From contig CM076851.1 of assembly GCA_039519185.1 (NCBI GenBank), positions 52,372,751-52,436,750 on the forward strand: 64,000 bases of DNA, written 5' to 3'. The stretch's first letter is position 1, and each line of letters starts with the position of its first letter. The notes beneath the pieces were generated by a model. The model was not told where the DNA came from. It ran no database searches and saw nothing but the letters and a program-made list of their open reading frames with translations. Shown piece by piece: positions 1 through 9,468 of the stretch. The position numbers and the translations under genes are program-made. The stretch comes from Astragalus membranaceus. Its lineage: Eukaryota; Streptophyta; Magnoliopsida; Fabales; Fabaceae.

Positions 1-597
1 TGCTTCTTCAAGTAACTTCCTTCTCCACTCTCCATACCCTTTGAGCTCCTCTTGATCTTTCACTGAATCCCAGTAAGCATCAAGGCCTTGTCTGAGAAAA
101 GAACCAATACTAAGGTTCCCAGACCCACCACCACCTTTGGAAGCTTTAGCAGCCAGATTATTATAGTAACTGTTATCAAGTTCACCTTTTTCAGTGAGCT
201 TCCCTTGAGAGTAATCCATGAGGTTATTGAAAAGCTTTGTGACAGGATCAACAATGGAAGGGTGTAGTTGGTGGCCACCTTCAGCAATGGTGATGGGTTC
301 ATCAGTGTTATTACCATCCATGCACTCCCAAGGTTGGTTAGAGTTAAGTGAATGAATTTCTTGAGCAATTTTGTGAATTGGGCTGCCTCCAATTCCATGG
401 ATCCATGTAGCACCCATCTCAATTCTGTCACCACCAAACTCTGAGGTGTTGATTCTGCCACCAATTCTTGTTCCACCTTCTACAATACATAGCTCAAATA
501 AGTCCTTTGAGGCAGTTGCAGTGTAGAGCTTGTTGGCTGCTGTTAGACCTGCCATTCCAGCTCCAATTATCACAATCCGTGGTTTCTTCACCACCAT
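1..597 (-). CDS. PAO5-like: Polyamine oxidase, PAO5-like, N-terminal part (cut by window edge)
   Basis: Flavin-dependent amine oxidase that would oxidise polyamines such as spermine or thermospermine. The minus-strand frame from ATG at 597-595 is open for all 199 codons to base 1. Residues ~7-19 form the Rossmann FAD-binding motif (VIIGAGMAGLT), followed by an acidic/RIGGRINT flavin-contact segment at ~42-52 and the GATWIHGIGGSP block at ~62-73, all characteristic of plant polyamine oxidases. Plant PAO5 proteins are about 530-550 residues and their genes are usually intronless, which fits the lack of any intron here; the C-terminal two thirds lie left of the window. The start is chosen because the FAD motif follows after the usual few residues and no upstream in-frame ATG fits. 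It is the only clear host gene seen. The subclass call (PAO5 rather than another amine oxidase) is from remembered family sequence. Confidence 0.88.
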   Translation of the reverse strand, partial: MVVKKPRIVIIGAGMAGLTAANKLYTATASKDLFELCIVEGGTRIGGRINTSEFGGDRIEMGATWIHGIGGSPIHKIAQEIHSLNSNQPWECMDGNNTDEPITIAEGGHQLHPSIVDPVTKLFNNLMDYSQGKLTEKGELDNSYYNNLAAKASKGGGGSGNLSIGSFLRQGLDAYWDSVKDQEELKGYGEWRRKLLEEA

Positions 598-693
598 TGT
601 TAGATTGCTTGGATAGCTTTGTCACTCACTCTATCAGAATAAGAGGTAAAGGACACCACAAAACAAATTAGACACGGGTGAGAAAACCAAAAC

Positions 694-705
694 ACATATA
701 ATAAA
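694..705 (-). promoter_or_regulatory. Possible TATA-like element of the PAO5-like gene
   Basis: An A/T-rich TATA-like stretch (minus strand reads TTTTATTATATG) lies about 100 bp upstream of the PAO5-like ATG. The spacing suits a plant promoter with a short 5' leader, but the region is A/T-rich and the match is not exact. Confidence 0.25.
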
Positions 706-910
706 AAACAGAGTGGTACAATATTATGCAATACAATACAAAAGAGCGAGTGTAAACTGTGAAGGTGAGATTTGAGTTACTGACAATGAATTTATAACTG
801 GCTTCTGCTTCGTGGACTGAATGCCCTTTTTCTTGCAGATAATTATTTATTATTGTTTTTTGGGGTAGTGTGAGGGGAATAGCCAACTTGCTCTTTTCAT
901 TTGAAAAATT

Positions 911-1321
911 GCCTTAAATATACGTTACTCCGTTCATTATCTATTTAGCAAAAAAAACTTTTAAAATAAATTTCGTAAATATTAGGTGTTTTTATTTATC
1001 AACCGCCGTTAGTTTTAGCTAATAGCGTTAAGTCTATGCTTACTTGGCTGTCATTTGAAATCTAATTACCCCTATAAATATTAAGTGTTTTTAGTTACTC
1101 CTCTAAATATTAAGTGTTTCTAGTTACCCCTCTAAATATTAAGTGTTTCTAGTTACCCCTGCAAATAGCGGCCAAGTCAGCCAAGACTTAACGCTGTTAG
1201 CTAAAACTAACAGTAGGGATAACTAGAAACACTTAATACTTGTAAGGTTTATTTTAAAAGTTTTTTTTTACAAGGTAAATAGATAATGAACATATTTACG
1301 GAGATAACATATATTTAAGCC
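911..1321. mobile_element. Foldback-type MITE with long terminal inverted repeats
   Basis: The left end (GCCTTAAATATA...) and the reverse complement of the right end (GGCTTAAATATA...) match over most of the first ~140 bp. The shared parts include CGTTCATTATCTATTTA, the run CTTTTAAAATAAA and the inner block around GTTAGTTTTAGCTAA. The centre holds three copies of a ~29-bp unit. No ORF is present. Legume genomes contain abundant MITE-like sequences starting GGCTTAAATATG, which this resembles. No convincing target duplication is visible. It lies ~310 bp upstream of the PAO5-like start codon. Confidence 0.7.
1072..1165. repeat. Three-copy ~29-bp tandem repeat inside the MITE
   Basis: The unit TATTAAGTGTTTCTAGTTAC plus CCCTCTAAA repeats three times with one or two mismatches per copy. 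A related segment occurs inverted in the right arm (AACTAGAAACACTTAATA at ~1210-1227), so the array probably arose by expansion of one arm of the foldback. Confidence 0.75.
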
Positions 1322-3476
1322 AAATAAATAAATAATTGTCATAAATAATTGCCATTATGACAACAACAATAGTAAATATCATAAGCACAATTCAAAATCA
1401 CGTACCTAAAACTAGTAACTCTAAATAACCAGAGTTACTGATTCCCACTTTCAAAAAATAGGGAATCTTCTGAAATTTCCAGATGAGATATATAACACAA
1501 GTAACATATACTCATAGAACTGTTTAATTCAGGGATTAGGAGTTTAACTAGTGATTGATTTTTTACACTTATGTTGTGTGTTTACTGAGCTCTAATAAAA
1601 ACATGGCTATATTCTTCTTTTAATCCTCTATATTCTGGATTACAATTCATTGCCGTCAAGGCAAAGGAGCCCTTAGATTTGTTTTTCTAACACTGCTGGC
1701 CTTTGATTTAGGTTATGCCAAAAAAATAGAAAAAATAACCAAATAGAAGAGATAGATAACACTGAATGCAGTGGACTGGGATTGGGTGCAGTAATGATTG
1801 TGGTGTAGTCATCAGTCACCTAATCTATCACCGTTGAATTGGTTTTAGATAAAATCCTAACCATTGATTATTATTTAAAATAATAAATACAAATTGAAGT
1901 GGAGAGAGGAAGACAGTGTTGACTGCATTTGATCCAAATCCGAATTTCGTGGATCTCAACCCCTAAAATTCGGATGAGTTGTGCAGTCAAAATACTTATA
2001 ATTATTTTTTTTTGACAAAAAATACTTATAATTATTATAGTAGTTAATATGAACCGATTGATCAAGATCAGATAGTTGATACTTCAAACTTGTATGTCAA
2101 ATCTAATTTGAATGAAGTCTGAATATCAACCCTCCCTTGTGCTGATTACAATGACAGTAGATTATTTTGACTGCATTTAATCCAAATCAGTGAAATTCAA
2201 CAAAAATGGTTCAAAGTTTGAAACTCGCACAAGCGAGTGAGTCTGGCTTCAAAATTGAACTATACCCCACAACCATAAATGCCCACGAGTGAGTAATAAT
2301 TCACAGACAATCACTGAGCACTGAGCCAGCTACATGCTATAACCTAGGCTAGGTTTACCACCGGAGAAAAAAACAAAAGAGATACTAATATTTTTTCATT
2401 GACCAGTACAAATAGTATATGGTAACAAGAAAATGTGAAAAATAAACTACCAAAAATATTTGTCACATAATACTTAATTTTTTATAATCGTAATGAAACA
2501 TTAATATTTTTTTTTACTGTACCTTTTATTATTTATTTAATAATATCTTTTTCATTATTATATTAATTTATTTTCTCAAAGTCATTAATGAAAATTAATT
2601 TGGTAAGCTAACTCACAATTTCTCTTTCCCATATAAAATTAATTAGTTTTTTTAGTATGTGAGAAATGATTCAAAACGACTTATAATATAAGACGGATGG
2701 AGTATTAGAGAAATTAAAAAAAAAAGGTTGACAGTGCCTTTCACCAACCTCACATGTAAATTGAGTTAGGGACGCCCCACCAACTGTGCAAGTCAATGGT
2801 CCTGATCAGCCGATGGGCTGTCCTTAGAGGAGACCATACAAATCTAACCATTATAATCATATCGCTGCATACTATACTCCCTTTCCCTCATATATCATTG
2901 TTACTTTAGGGTATCCCTATTCACTTGTGCTTTTAGTACCCAGGTTTGACCTTCCATCATCAAGTTTTTAGCTCAATATTTTAAAACTGGTTTGCTGGCT
3001 GCCTTTTTTAAGGGTTCAATGGTGGACCTCTCTATTTTATAAGAATTTTAAAAGTAATTTTGCTAAAATATAAAAAATACTCAATTTCAAAAATGGACCA
3101 TATTTTGGACCCTTAATAGAGGGTCCTTATTAGGAGTCATTTGCTTTGCTACCTTATAAAATATGGCATGGTATGGTTAGTTTGTAAAAAAAGAAAAATA
3201 TTAATTATAAAAATTTCATTTTTTTTTCATTTTTTTCTTTTAAAAAGTTACATATATAAATATTCAAACTATTGCTAGTTTTTATATGTTACAAAAAAAA
3301 CTTTAAAGATAGTTTGGTATCCAAGTATGAGATTATCTCATATCACCAAATAATGAACAAAATAAATAATATATAAGAAATGATATATTAACTTACCAAC
3401 GTAGGGTTTTAAGAACAAATGCAATACAAATCTCTTGTTACACTCCATAAAAATAGAAAAGAAAGGAAAAATATGT
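1322..3476. other. A/T-rich intergenic DNA with one Stowaway-like terminus
   Basis: No coding sequence is recognised. At 2668-2706 the minus strand reads TACTCCATCCGTCTTATATT, like the end of Stowaway/Tc1-mariner MITEs (TACTCCCTCCGTC...). The matching other end was not found. Homopolymer runs and short A/T-rich repeats make up the rest. Confidence 0.4.
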
Positions 3477-3484
3477 ATTAAAAC
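3477..3484. repeat. Left 8-bp target-site duplication of the hAT-like element
   Basis: ATTAAAAC, repeated exactly at 4349-4356. Confidence 0.75.
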
Positions 3485-4348
3485 CTATGAAGCCCCGATA
3501 CTTCAAAAATGGAGACGTACCCGTGTCGGATACGTATCCTATACCGACACGCACCCGATACTTTCCGATACGTACCCAAAGAGTATCCAATAATTTTTTA
3601 ATTCTTTTTAAAAAATGTTTGACTCGATACTTTTCAGATACATCTTTGATACTTCTTTCCAACTAAGGATACTTCTCAGATACTTTTTCGATACCTCTTA
3701 CAAACTAAGCACATGATTGTCACTCATATATGATACACTTTAATACCTCAATAACTAAAACACAAAGTTATATGTTTTTTCGTAATACAATAATAGAATA
3801 AATAATACATTGTGATATGAGTGAGATAAATACATGTAACTATCTCTACTTGATATGATCACATGTATTTATTTCTACAATGTGATGATCATATATTGAA
3901 TAATAATATGATTATGTTTTATTGAGCAACTACGTACTAATATGAATATCTTAGTCTATAAAAAGTCATTTATTTTTGCCACTGACTATTCAGATTATAC
4001 GATTTCAAGTGGTCCCAGTTACTTGTCCACATTTACTTTTTATGACTAGTCACTCATACATAGGTGTGTCGACTGTCCTCTTCCTTTTATCCGTATATTT
4101 TCTGTTTGATTTTTTTTATCTATTTAGGCAGGATTTTTTATATATCTATAAAATACAATATTTCAGTTTTTCATCTTTAATTTTTTCTATTTTATTTTTT
4201 CTCTTATGTTTTTATATATTTAAATTTTAATTTAATTTTTTATTAAAGTATCTCAGCCGTGTCGTATCTTGGTTTTCAAAATTTTCCCGTATCTCCGTAT
4301 CCGTATCATGTCATATCCCGTATCGTATCCCGTATCCGGGCTTCGTAG
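3485..4348. mobile_element. Non-autonomous hAT-like DNA transposon (864 bp)
   Basis: The left end reads CTATGAAGCCCCGATAC and the right end, reverse-complemented, CTACGAAGCCCGGATAC, giving TIRs of about 17 bp. An identical 8-mer ATTAAAAC flanks both ends (3477-3484 and 4349-4356), the duplication length typical of hAT elements. Inside each end the motif GATACG or its complement CGTATC recurs many times (3496-3680 and 4250-4340), as subterminal transposase-binding repeats often do. The middle is A/T-rich with no transposase; small open frames there have no recognisable domains. A 9-bp reading (ATTAAAACC, which would favour Mutator) is possible because a C follows on both sides. Confidence 0.75.
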
Positions 4349-4356
4349 ATTAAAAC
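4349..4356. repeat. Right 8-bp target-site duplication of the hAT-like element
   Basis: ATTAAAAC, identical to 3477-3484. Confidence 0.75.
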
Positions 4357-5437
4357 CCAAACAAACGCTTAAACAAAATAAAAGTAAAATTGTTAAAATA
4401 TTTGCATTCGGTTTGAACCTCTTGTACTCCCTACTAATATATTCATTTTACTTATAAAAAAAGTAAAAACAGCATAATATTTTTAAAGAAAAAAACAGAA
4501 TATTTTCACAAAATAAACAAATCCTTAAATTTCTGCATGTTGAATTTTGGATTTTTAAATCTCTACATGTGGAATCACGAATCCTTAACTTTTTCCAAAG
4601 TCAGGTGAAGAAGCTAAAAAATTCCCTTACCACTCATATTATTATTATTCGTACGATGCAAAGCTGAGACGTTAGCAAAAACTTAAATGTGATAAAATAA
4701 TGAGTATTTTGACAACTGTAAGATGGACAAGAACAGAAGTGTAAAACTTACAATATAGTAGTTTAATTTTGAATACATTACGCATAAGAAGGTGCGATAT
4801 TATTTCTTAGAAATTTCGTAAGAAGTAAGCACACGATTAAATTAGATCGAAATCAATCTGAATATATTTGACTAATATCTTCAGTCAATAGACATCTTCA
4901 GTCAACGGGTTGTAGACTTTACAATTGTAAATTGAAGTGAGATAGGGAAACAGATGAGCACAGTACCGTACAGTGCAGGAATCTTGGTGAGCCGTAAACG
5001 CTAAGCAGCATCAACGTGGTGTCTTCTGTATATTAAAACTGCAATATGAATCATCTTAATTACTTTATCAGTTCCTGTGTCATTGTACACACACAAAAAA
5101 TAATTAATCATTTTTCATAGATGCTTTGCTCAGATTATTAATTTATGTTTTTTTAAATGAATCCAGGGCCCAAAAGGAAGCGAGTGAGTATCCAAGAGAA
5201 GCTCTTCTATGCTCCGTTTGTTATATATTCTGATAGAATTAGATCTGAAAGATTAATGTTAAAAGAATTGTCTTTAAAAATGGTGAGTTTTAAAGATTTA
5301 TTTGTGTTTAGTAATGATATTATTTTAAAAGTGGGATTAGACGAATTGAAAAATTATCACTTTAGAATCATTTTTAGGGAGTTTGTATCAAAAGGTTTTA
5401 ACCAAGTTCCTATCTTTCGTTGCCAAAAAAAAAGTTT
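4357..5437. other. Intergenic DNA with an unrecognised 106-codon frame
   Basis: Mostly A/T-rich. A plus-strand frame from ATG 5157 to 5477 starts with a basic stretch (NPGPKRKRV) but matches no family I know. Its last dozen codons lie in the copia target duplication and LTR, so any real product was shortened by that insertion. It may be chance. Confidence 0.3.
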
Positions 5438-5442
5438 TAACC
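5438..5442. repeat. 5-bp target-site duplication, left copy (copia element)
   Basis: TAACC immediately before the LTR start at 5443; repeated after the 3' LTR at 14071-14075. Confidence 0.8.
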
Positions 5443-5534
5443 TGTTGGAATTCCCCTCCTTAATTGTGATGCACTAGTCACAATGCATGGGAAAGGGGGA
5501 TGAATATTCCAAGGTCTTGGAATTCATTTCTTTG
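5443..5534 (+). repeat. 5' LTR of the outer copia element, first 92 bp
   Basis: Identical over 92 bp to the start of the 3' LTR (13488-13579), then runs into the N gap. The last ~30 bp are found again at 8900-8928 on the far side of the nested element, more overlap than a 5-bp target duplication explains. Confidence 0.85.
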
Positions 5535-6034
5535 NNNNNNNNNNNNNNNNNNNNNNNNNNNNNNNNNNNNNNNNNNNNNNNNNNNNNNNNNNNNNNNNNN
5601 NNNNNNNNNNNNNNNNNNNNNNNNNNNNNNNNNNNNNNNNNNNNNNNNNNNNNNNNNNNNNNNNNNNNNNNNNNNNNNNNNNNNNNNNNNNNNNNNNNNN
5701 NNNNNNNNNNNNNNNNNNNNNNNNNNNNNNNNNNNNNNNNNNNNNNNNNNNNNNNNNNNNNNNNNNNNNNNNNNNNNNNNNNNNNNNNNNNNNNNNNNNN
5801 NNNNNNNNNNNNNNNNNNNNNNNNNNNNNNNNNNNNNNNNNNNNNNNNNNNNNNNNNNNNNNNNNNNNNNNNNNNNNNNNNNNNNNNNNNNNNNNNNNNN
5901 NNNNNNNNNNNNNNNNNNNNNNNNNNNNNNNNNNNNNNNNNNNNNNNNNNNNNNNNNNNNNNNNNNNNNNNNNNNNNNNNNNNNNNNNNNNNNNNNNNNN
6001 NNNNNNNNNNNNNNNNNNNNNNNNNNNNNNNNNN
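5535..6034. other. Assembly gap (500 N)
   Basis: Exactly 500 N, the usual placeholder for a gap of unknown size. It should hide the 5' LTR, gag, protease, integrase and first part of RT of the nested copia element, several kb by inference. Confidence 0.95.
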
Positions 6035-8670
6035 TATTCTCTTCATCTAAGGGGGTGTGCAAGCTCAAATGCTCTCTATATGGTTTGAAACAGGCGCCTA
6101 GTTGATGAGTCATATTTAGATGTGTTATTTATGCTCTTATCACTTAAATCAACACAAGTTCTCAAGTAATATTTGTGCTATATTAGGTAAATATTAGTTA
6201 TTTAGAGGAAAGAAGGGATATGAGCTTGTTTGTTATCATTTGACACATTTGGTGCCTTTGTGAATATGTTGTTGTTTTGCTTGAGTGCTGCAGCGGTAAG
6301 CCAGCGGTAGACTCTACATCGCCTATATGACGGTGGGACATTTGGATATTTATAAAGCCACTTGCTGAAATGATGAGTCATCACCCTTATCTCTTATCCT
6401 TAGCATGACATTTCAGCACCCAAGTGGATGCTTCAAAGACACTTGGCGCCTCCTACATGTGTCCCATGTGATAGTTGGTGATTTTAATCATCACACCTTT
6501 TTGTAAAGTAGCTTTATGAATAATATCTAAGTTTTATGATCATAAATTATTATTATTATTTTATTAAGACTTGGTTAGATTAAATTAGAATAGAATGCTT
6601 CTTTAGGGAGTAACATACAGAGAGAGTTTTAACATGGAGGAAACTATCTTGACATTGTAGCTTTCCTCCATTGTTATTCCACTCTTAAGCTTTTATTTTT
6701 AGTATAGTTTCTAGATTTCATTCAAGGTTTGCTCACGCCATAGCTTCATCCTTCGTATGTGACTTGGGATCATTGGAGTGTATCTTTTGCAACCATTCTC
6801 CTCTTGTCTTCCTACGGTAATATGAGCTTTTTAGTTTGTATTATGTTGATGAAACTTGTTATGAGCTAATCATGTTGTAGTTGGATTGTTCTTAGTGTGT
6901 AATGAACTTTGAGTAGCTTTTATGTAATATTATGATGTTTGCGTTTTATTCCTTGTGTCATAATGCTTTCAACTTTGTTTTGGGAATGGCCAACTAAAAC
7001 AAGGTAACTTTGTGGGTACAGACATGGTTCACAAAGAGAACTCAATGAATGATATGAATGAAAACCCTTTAAAGACATTTAAAGGAAGTACTACTTAACT
7101 CTAGACATAGGGGAGTAATAGTTCATAAGGCAAATGTTGTAAGAGCTTAATATACAGGGGTAAAACTTATTTAGAGCCTAGACATAGGAGTCTTGTAACA
7201 TAACCCTGACGATAGTGACTGAAAGGCACGCCACTAAGGCGCTACAGCGTCTACAGATTCTGAAGCGCTACAGCGCTTAACACTACAGCGTCTAATATTA
7301 TAGAACACTACTCTTGGGAATTTACATAACTACTGAGCTATCCAACCCACTCTTAAATACTTTCAATTCATTACTGTTTTGACATCTTTATTTATTCATT
7401 TGCATTTATGTTAATCACAATGACAATACTTGTTGACAACTTGTATTTGTTACTTGTTTTGCTCACTAGCTAAAATTACTAATTTAAATATAGAAGTAAA
7501 CACAACAATCTCCGTGGGAACGATCTTTACTTATCATTATATTACTTGTTGCGATTGTGTATACTTGCACATCACCTTTTCGCACAACACTAGTGCATGG
7601 TATGAGAAATTCCGTTCCACTCTACTTGGGTTCTCTTTTACTCAAAGTCAGTATGATTCGTCTTTGTTCATTCACCGCACATCTACTGGCATTGTTCTGC
7701 TCCTTCTTTATGTTGATGATATGATCATTACAGGTTCTCATGCAGCATCCATACAGGAAGTTAAACAAAAGCTTCAAGCCTCATTTCAAATGAAAGACCT
7801 TGGTCTTTTACATTACTTTCTTGGACTCGAGGTTCATTCTACCTCTAAGGGTATATTTCTCCATCAGCGTAAGTATGCCATCGACCTTATTGCTATGGCT
7901 GGCCTCCAATCCGCTAATCCTGTGGATACTCATTTTGAAGTTAATGTTAAATACCACCATGACGAGGGTGAACTTTTGACTGATCCTTTATTGTATCGAC
8001 AGCTCGTGGGTAGTCTTAACTACTTGATCATTACACGACCCGACATTTCATTTGCTGTTCAGCAAGTAAGTCAGTTCATGCATTCTCAACGTCATCTTCA
8101 CTTGGCAGCGGTTCGTCGTATAATTCGCTACTTGAAAGGTACCTCTCAACGGGGTTTATTCTTTCCTAGTGGGACCCCTCTTAAGTTGATTTCCTACAGT
8201 GATGCTGATTGGGCTGGATGTCTTGACCGTTGCCGCTTTGTCACTAGTTGGTGCATGTTTCTTGGTTCTTCGTTGATCTCATGGAAAAGTAAGAAGCAAG
8301 CAAGAGTCACTAAGTCCTCAACTGAATCGGAGTATCGTGCTATGTCTACGGCATGCTCCGAAATACTTTGGCTTCGTGGTCTTTTGGGTGAACTTGGATT
8401 TCCTCAAACCGAACCGACATCTCTCTATGCTGACAATACAAGTGCCATTCAGATTGTTGCAAATCCAGTTTTTCATGAGCGTACTAAGCATATTGAAGTT
8501 GATTGTCATGCTATTCGTGAAGCCTATGATAATCATGTTATATCCATCCCTCATATCAATACTCAATTTCAAGTTGCGGATATTTTGACCAAAGCTGTTC
8601 CTTGTCCACGCCATCAGTTTCTTGTCAGCAAATTGATGTTACTTGATGACCCGCACCAATTTGAGGGGGA
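6035..8670 (+). pseudogene. Copia reverse transcriptase-RNase H, interrupted by a solo LTR
   Basis: Polyprotein segment that would make cDNA from the element's RNA. 6041-6102 encodes the SLYGLKQAP motif. The same frame resumes at 7595 with AWYEKF and continues through YVDDMIITG (RT catalytic pair, ~7711-7737), the connection region and RNase H with SYSDADWAGC (~8191-8220), STESEYRA (~8320), LYADNTSA (~8426-8449) and DILTKA near the end. The interrupting insertion is 1,487 bp flanked by CTAGT duplications; without it the frame would be continuous. The usual small-residue block after DWAGC is altered to CLDRCRFVTSW. The frame has no stop before the LTR and runs through it to 8929. N-terminal domains are in the gap. 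Confidence 0.88.
6103..7589 (+). mobile_element. Solo LTR (gypsy-type), 1,487 bp, inside copia RT
   Basis: Starts TGATGAGTCAT and ends CGCACAACA (TG...CA), and is flanked by exact CTAGT duplications at 6098-6102 and 7590-7594. The 3' end carries a block (CTCCGTGGGAACGATC at ~7511-7526) of the type found near the 3' end of plant Ty3/gypsy LTRs. TATTTATAAAG near 6347 may be its TATA box. No PBS, polypurine tract or coding sequence is inside, so this is the LTR-LTR recombination remnant of a full element. A short motif AGCGCTACAGCGCT recurs around 7230-7300. Confidence 0.85.
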
Positions 8671-8899
8671 TGTGAATAAGGAAATAAGGAAGTTTGTAAA
8701 TAGTAGATTTATTTATATATGTATTCGGCCCAGGCCCGTTAGGTTTTCACATAGAATAGCCTATTTAAACTCCTTAGTGTTTGTACTCAAGGGTGCAGAT
8801 ATACAATCAATAAGACGGAACTACAGCTGCTCTGTAGTCGCAGACGTAGGCAAAGTTTGTCCAAACTGCGTGATCAATATCGTGTCTCCTGTTGTGACA
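8671..8899 (+). repeat. 3' LTR of the nested copia element (229 bp)
   Basis: Follows the polypurine tract TTGAGGGGGA (8661-8670), starts TGTGA and ends TGACA. TTTATTTATATATG at ~8708 can serve as TATA. The 5' partner is in the gap, so the boundaries rest on PPT position, TG/CA ends and the switch to outer-LTR sequence at 8900. Confidence 0.7.
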
Positions 8900-9418
8900 T
8901 ATCCAAGGTCTTGGAATTCATTTCTTTGACCTTGAGACCTGCACATTCAACTTTGAAGAATGCATTGGGAATTTCTAGACCCCATTGGAATTGTGGAAAT
9001 GAATTAGCCTCCATTAATCACTCTTTTTGAGAAGCCACATTCTTCTCCTATAAATAGGAGAACTTGTAAAGAGTTTCATATCACATCCAAGTGAAGAAAT
9101 CCTAAGAGAGTTAGAGAGTTCATTTGTATTCCTCTTTGAGAGAAAGAGAGAGTTCCATAGAGAGAAAGTTTTGTATACCATCCGAGAGGGTGAGATTCAT
9201 AGAGAGATCCTCAGAGATTGAGAGAAACACTTTGTAATCCTACTTTTATAGTGGAGATCTTTTAACTGGACTAGGTCCCGTGGTTTTTCCCGAGAGGGTT
9301 TTCCACGTAAAAATTCTGGTGTCATTATTCTTCTCTTCACTCTTTTATTTTTTACACTTCCGCATAGTGCCCATTTTGCGTTCACAGAGGAGGGAATAGG
9401 TACCGCTATTTCCCAACA
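8900..9418 (+). repeat. 5' LTR of the outer copia element, remainder
   Basis: Matches 13550-14070 of the 3' LTR with about half a dozen substitutions or 1-bp indels. Ends TTTCCCAACA, one base before the PBS. Confidence 0.88.
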
Positions 9419-9419
9419 G

Positions 9420-9431
9420 TGGTATCAGAGC
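9420..9431 (+). promoter_or_regulatory. Primer-binding site (tRNA-iMet) of the outer copia element
   Basis: TGGTATCAGAGC is the standard plant PBS complementary to the 3' end of initiator tRNA-Met, placed one base after the LTR. Confidence 0.92.
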
Positions 9432-9468
9432 TGTTGGTTCAAAAATTCATTGTCCTGTGCAACTCAAG

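Larger units (their letters stand above)
6035..8899 (+). mobile_element. Nested Ty1/copia element, 3' part
   Basis: Contains the second half of a copia RT, RNase H, a polypurine tract and a 229-bp 3' LTR. It lies inside the 5' LTR of another copia element, and its own 5' part is lost in the gap. Its RT is interrupted at 6103-7589 by a solo LTR. Confidence 0.8.

Noticed and set aside
60..476. 138-codon minus-strand open frame over the PAO5-like gene
   Set aside because: It is an off-frame shadow. The adjacent minus-strand frame encodes a continuous polyamine oxidase N-terminus.
2381..2706. A complete Stowaway MITE ending at 2706
   Set aside because: Only the right terminus is recognisable. 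The left end at ~2383 does not match it.
3438..4457. Short frames at 3438-3662, 3976-4230 and 4269-4457
   Set aside because: They lie over the hAT-like element's terminal repeats and A/T-rich middle and encode low-complexity peptides.
5474..6113. Long open frames across 5535-6034
   Set aside because: They exist only because N bases contain no stops.
7430..7594. Start of the long copia frame at ATG 7430
   Set aside because: The first ~55 codons are solo-LTR sequence read by chance. Copia coding begins at 7595.
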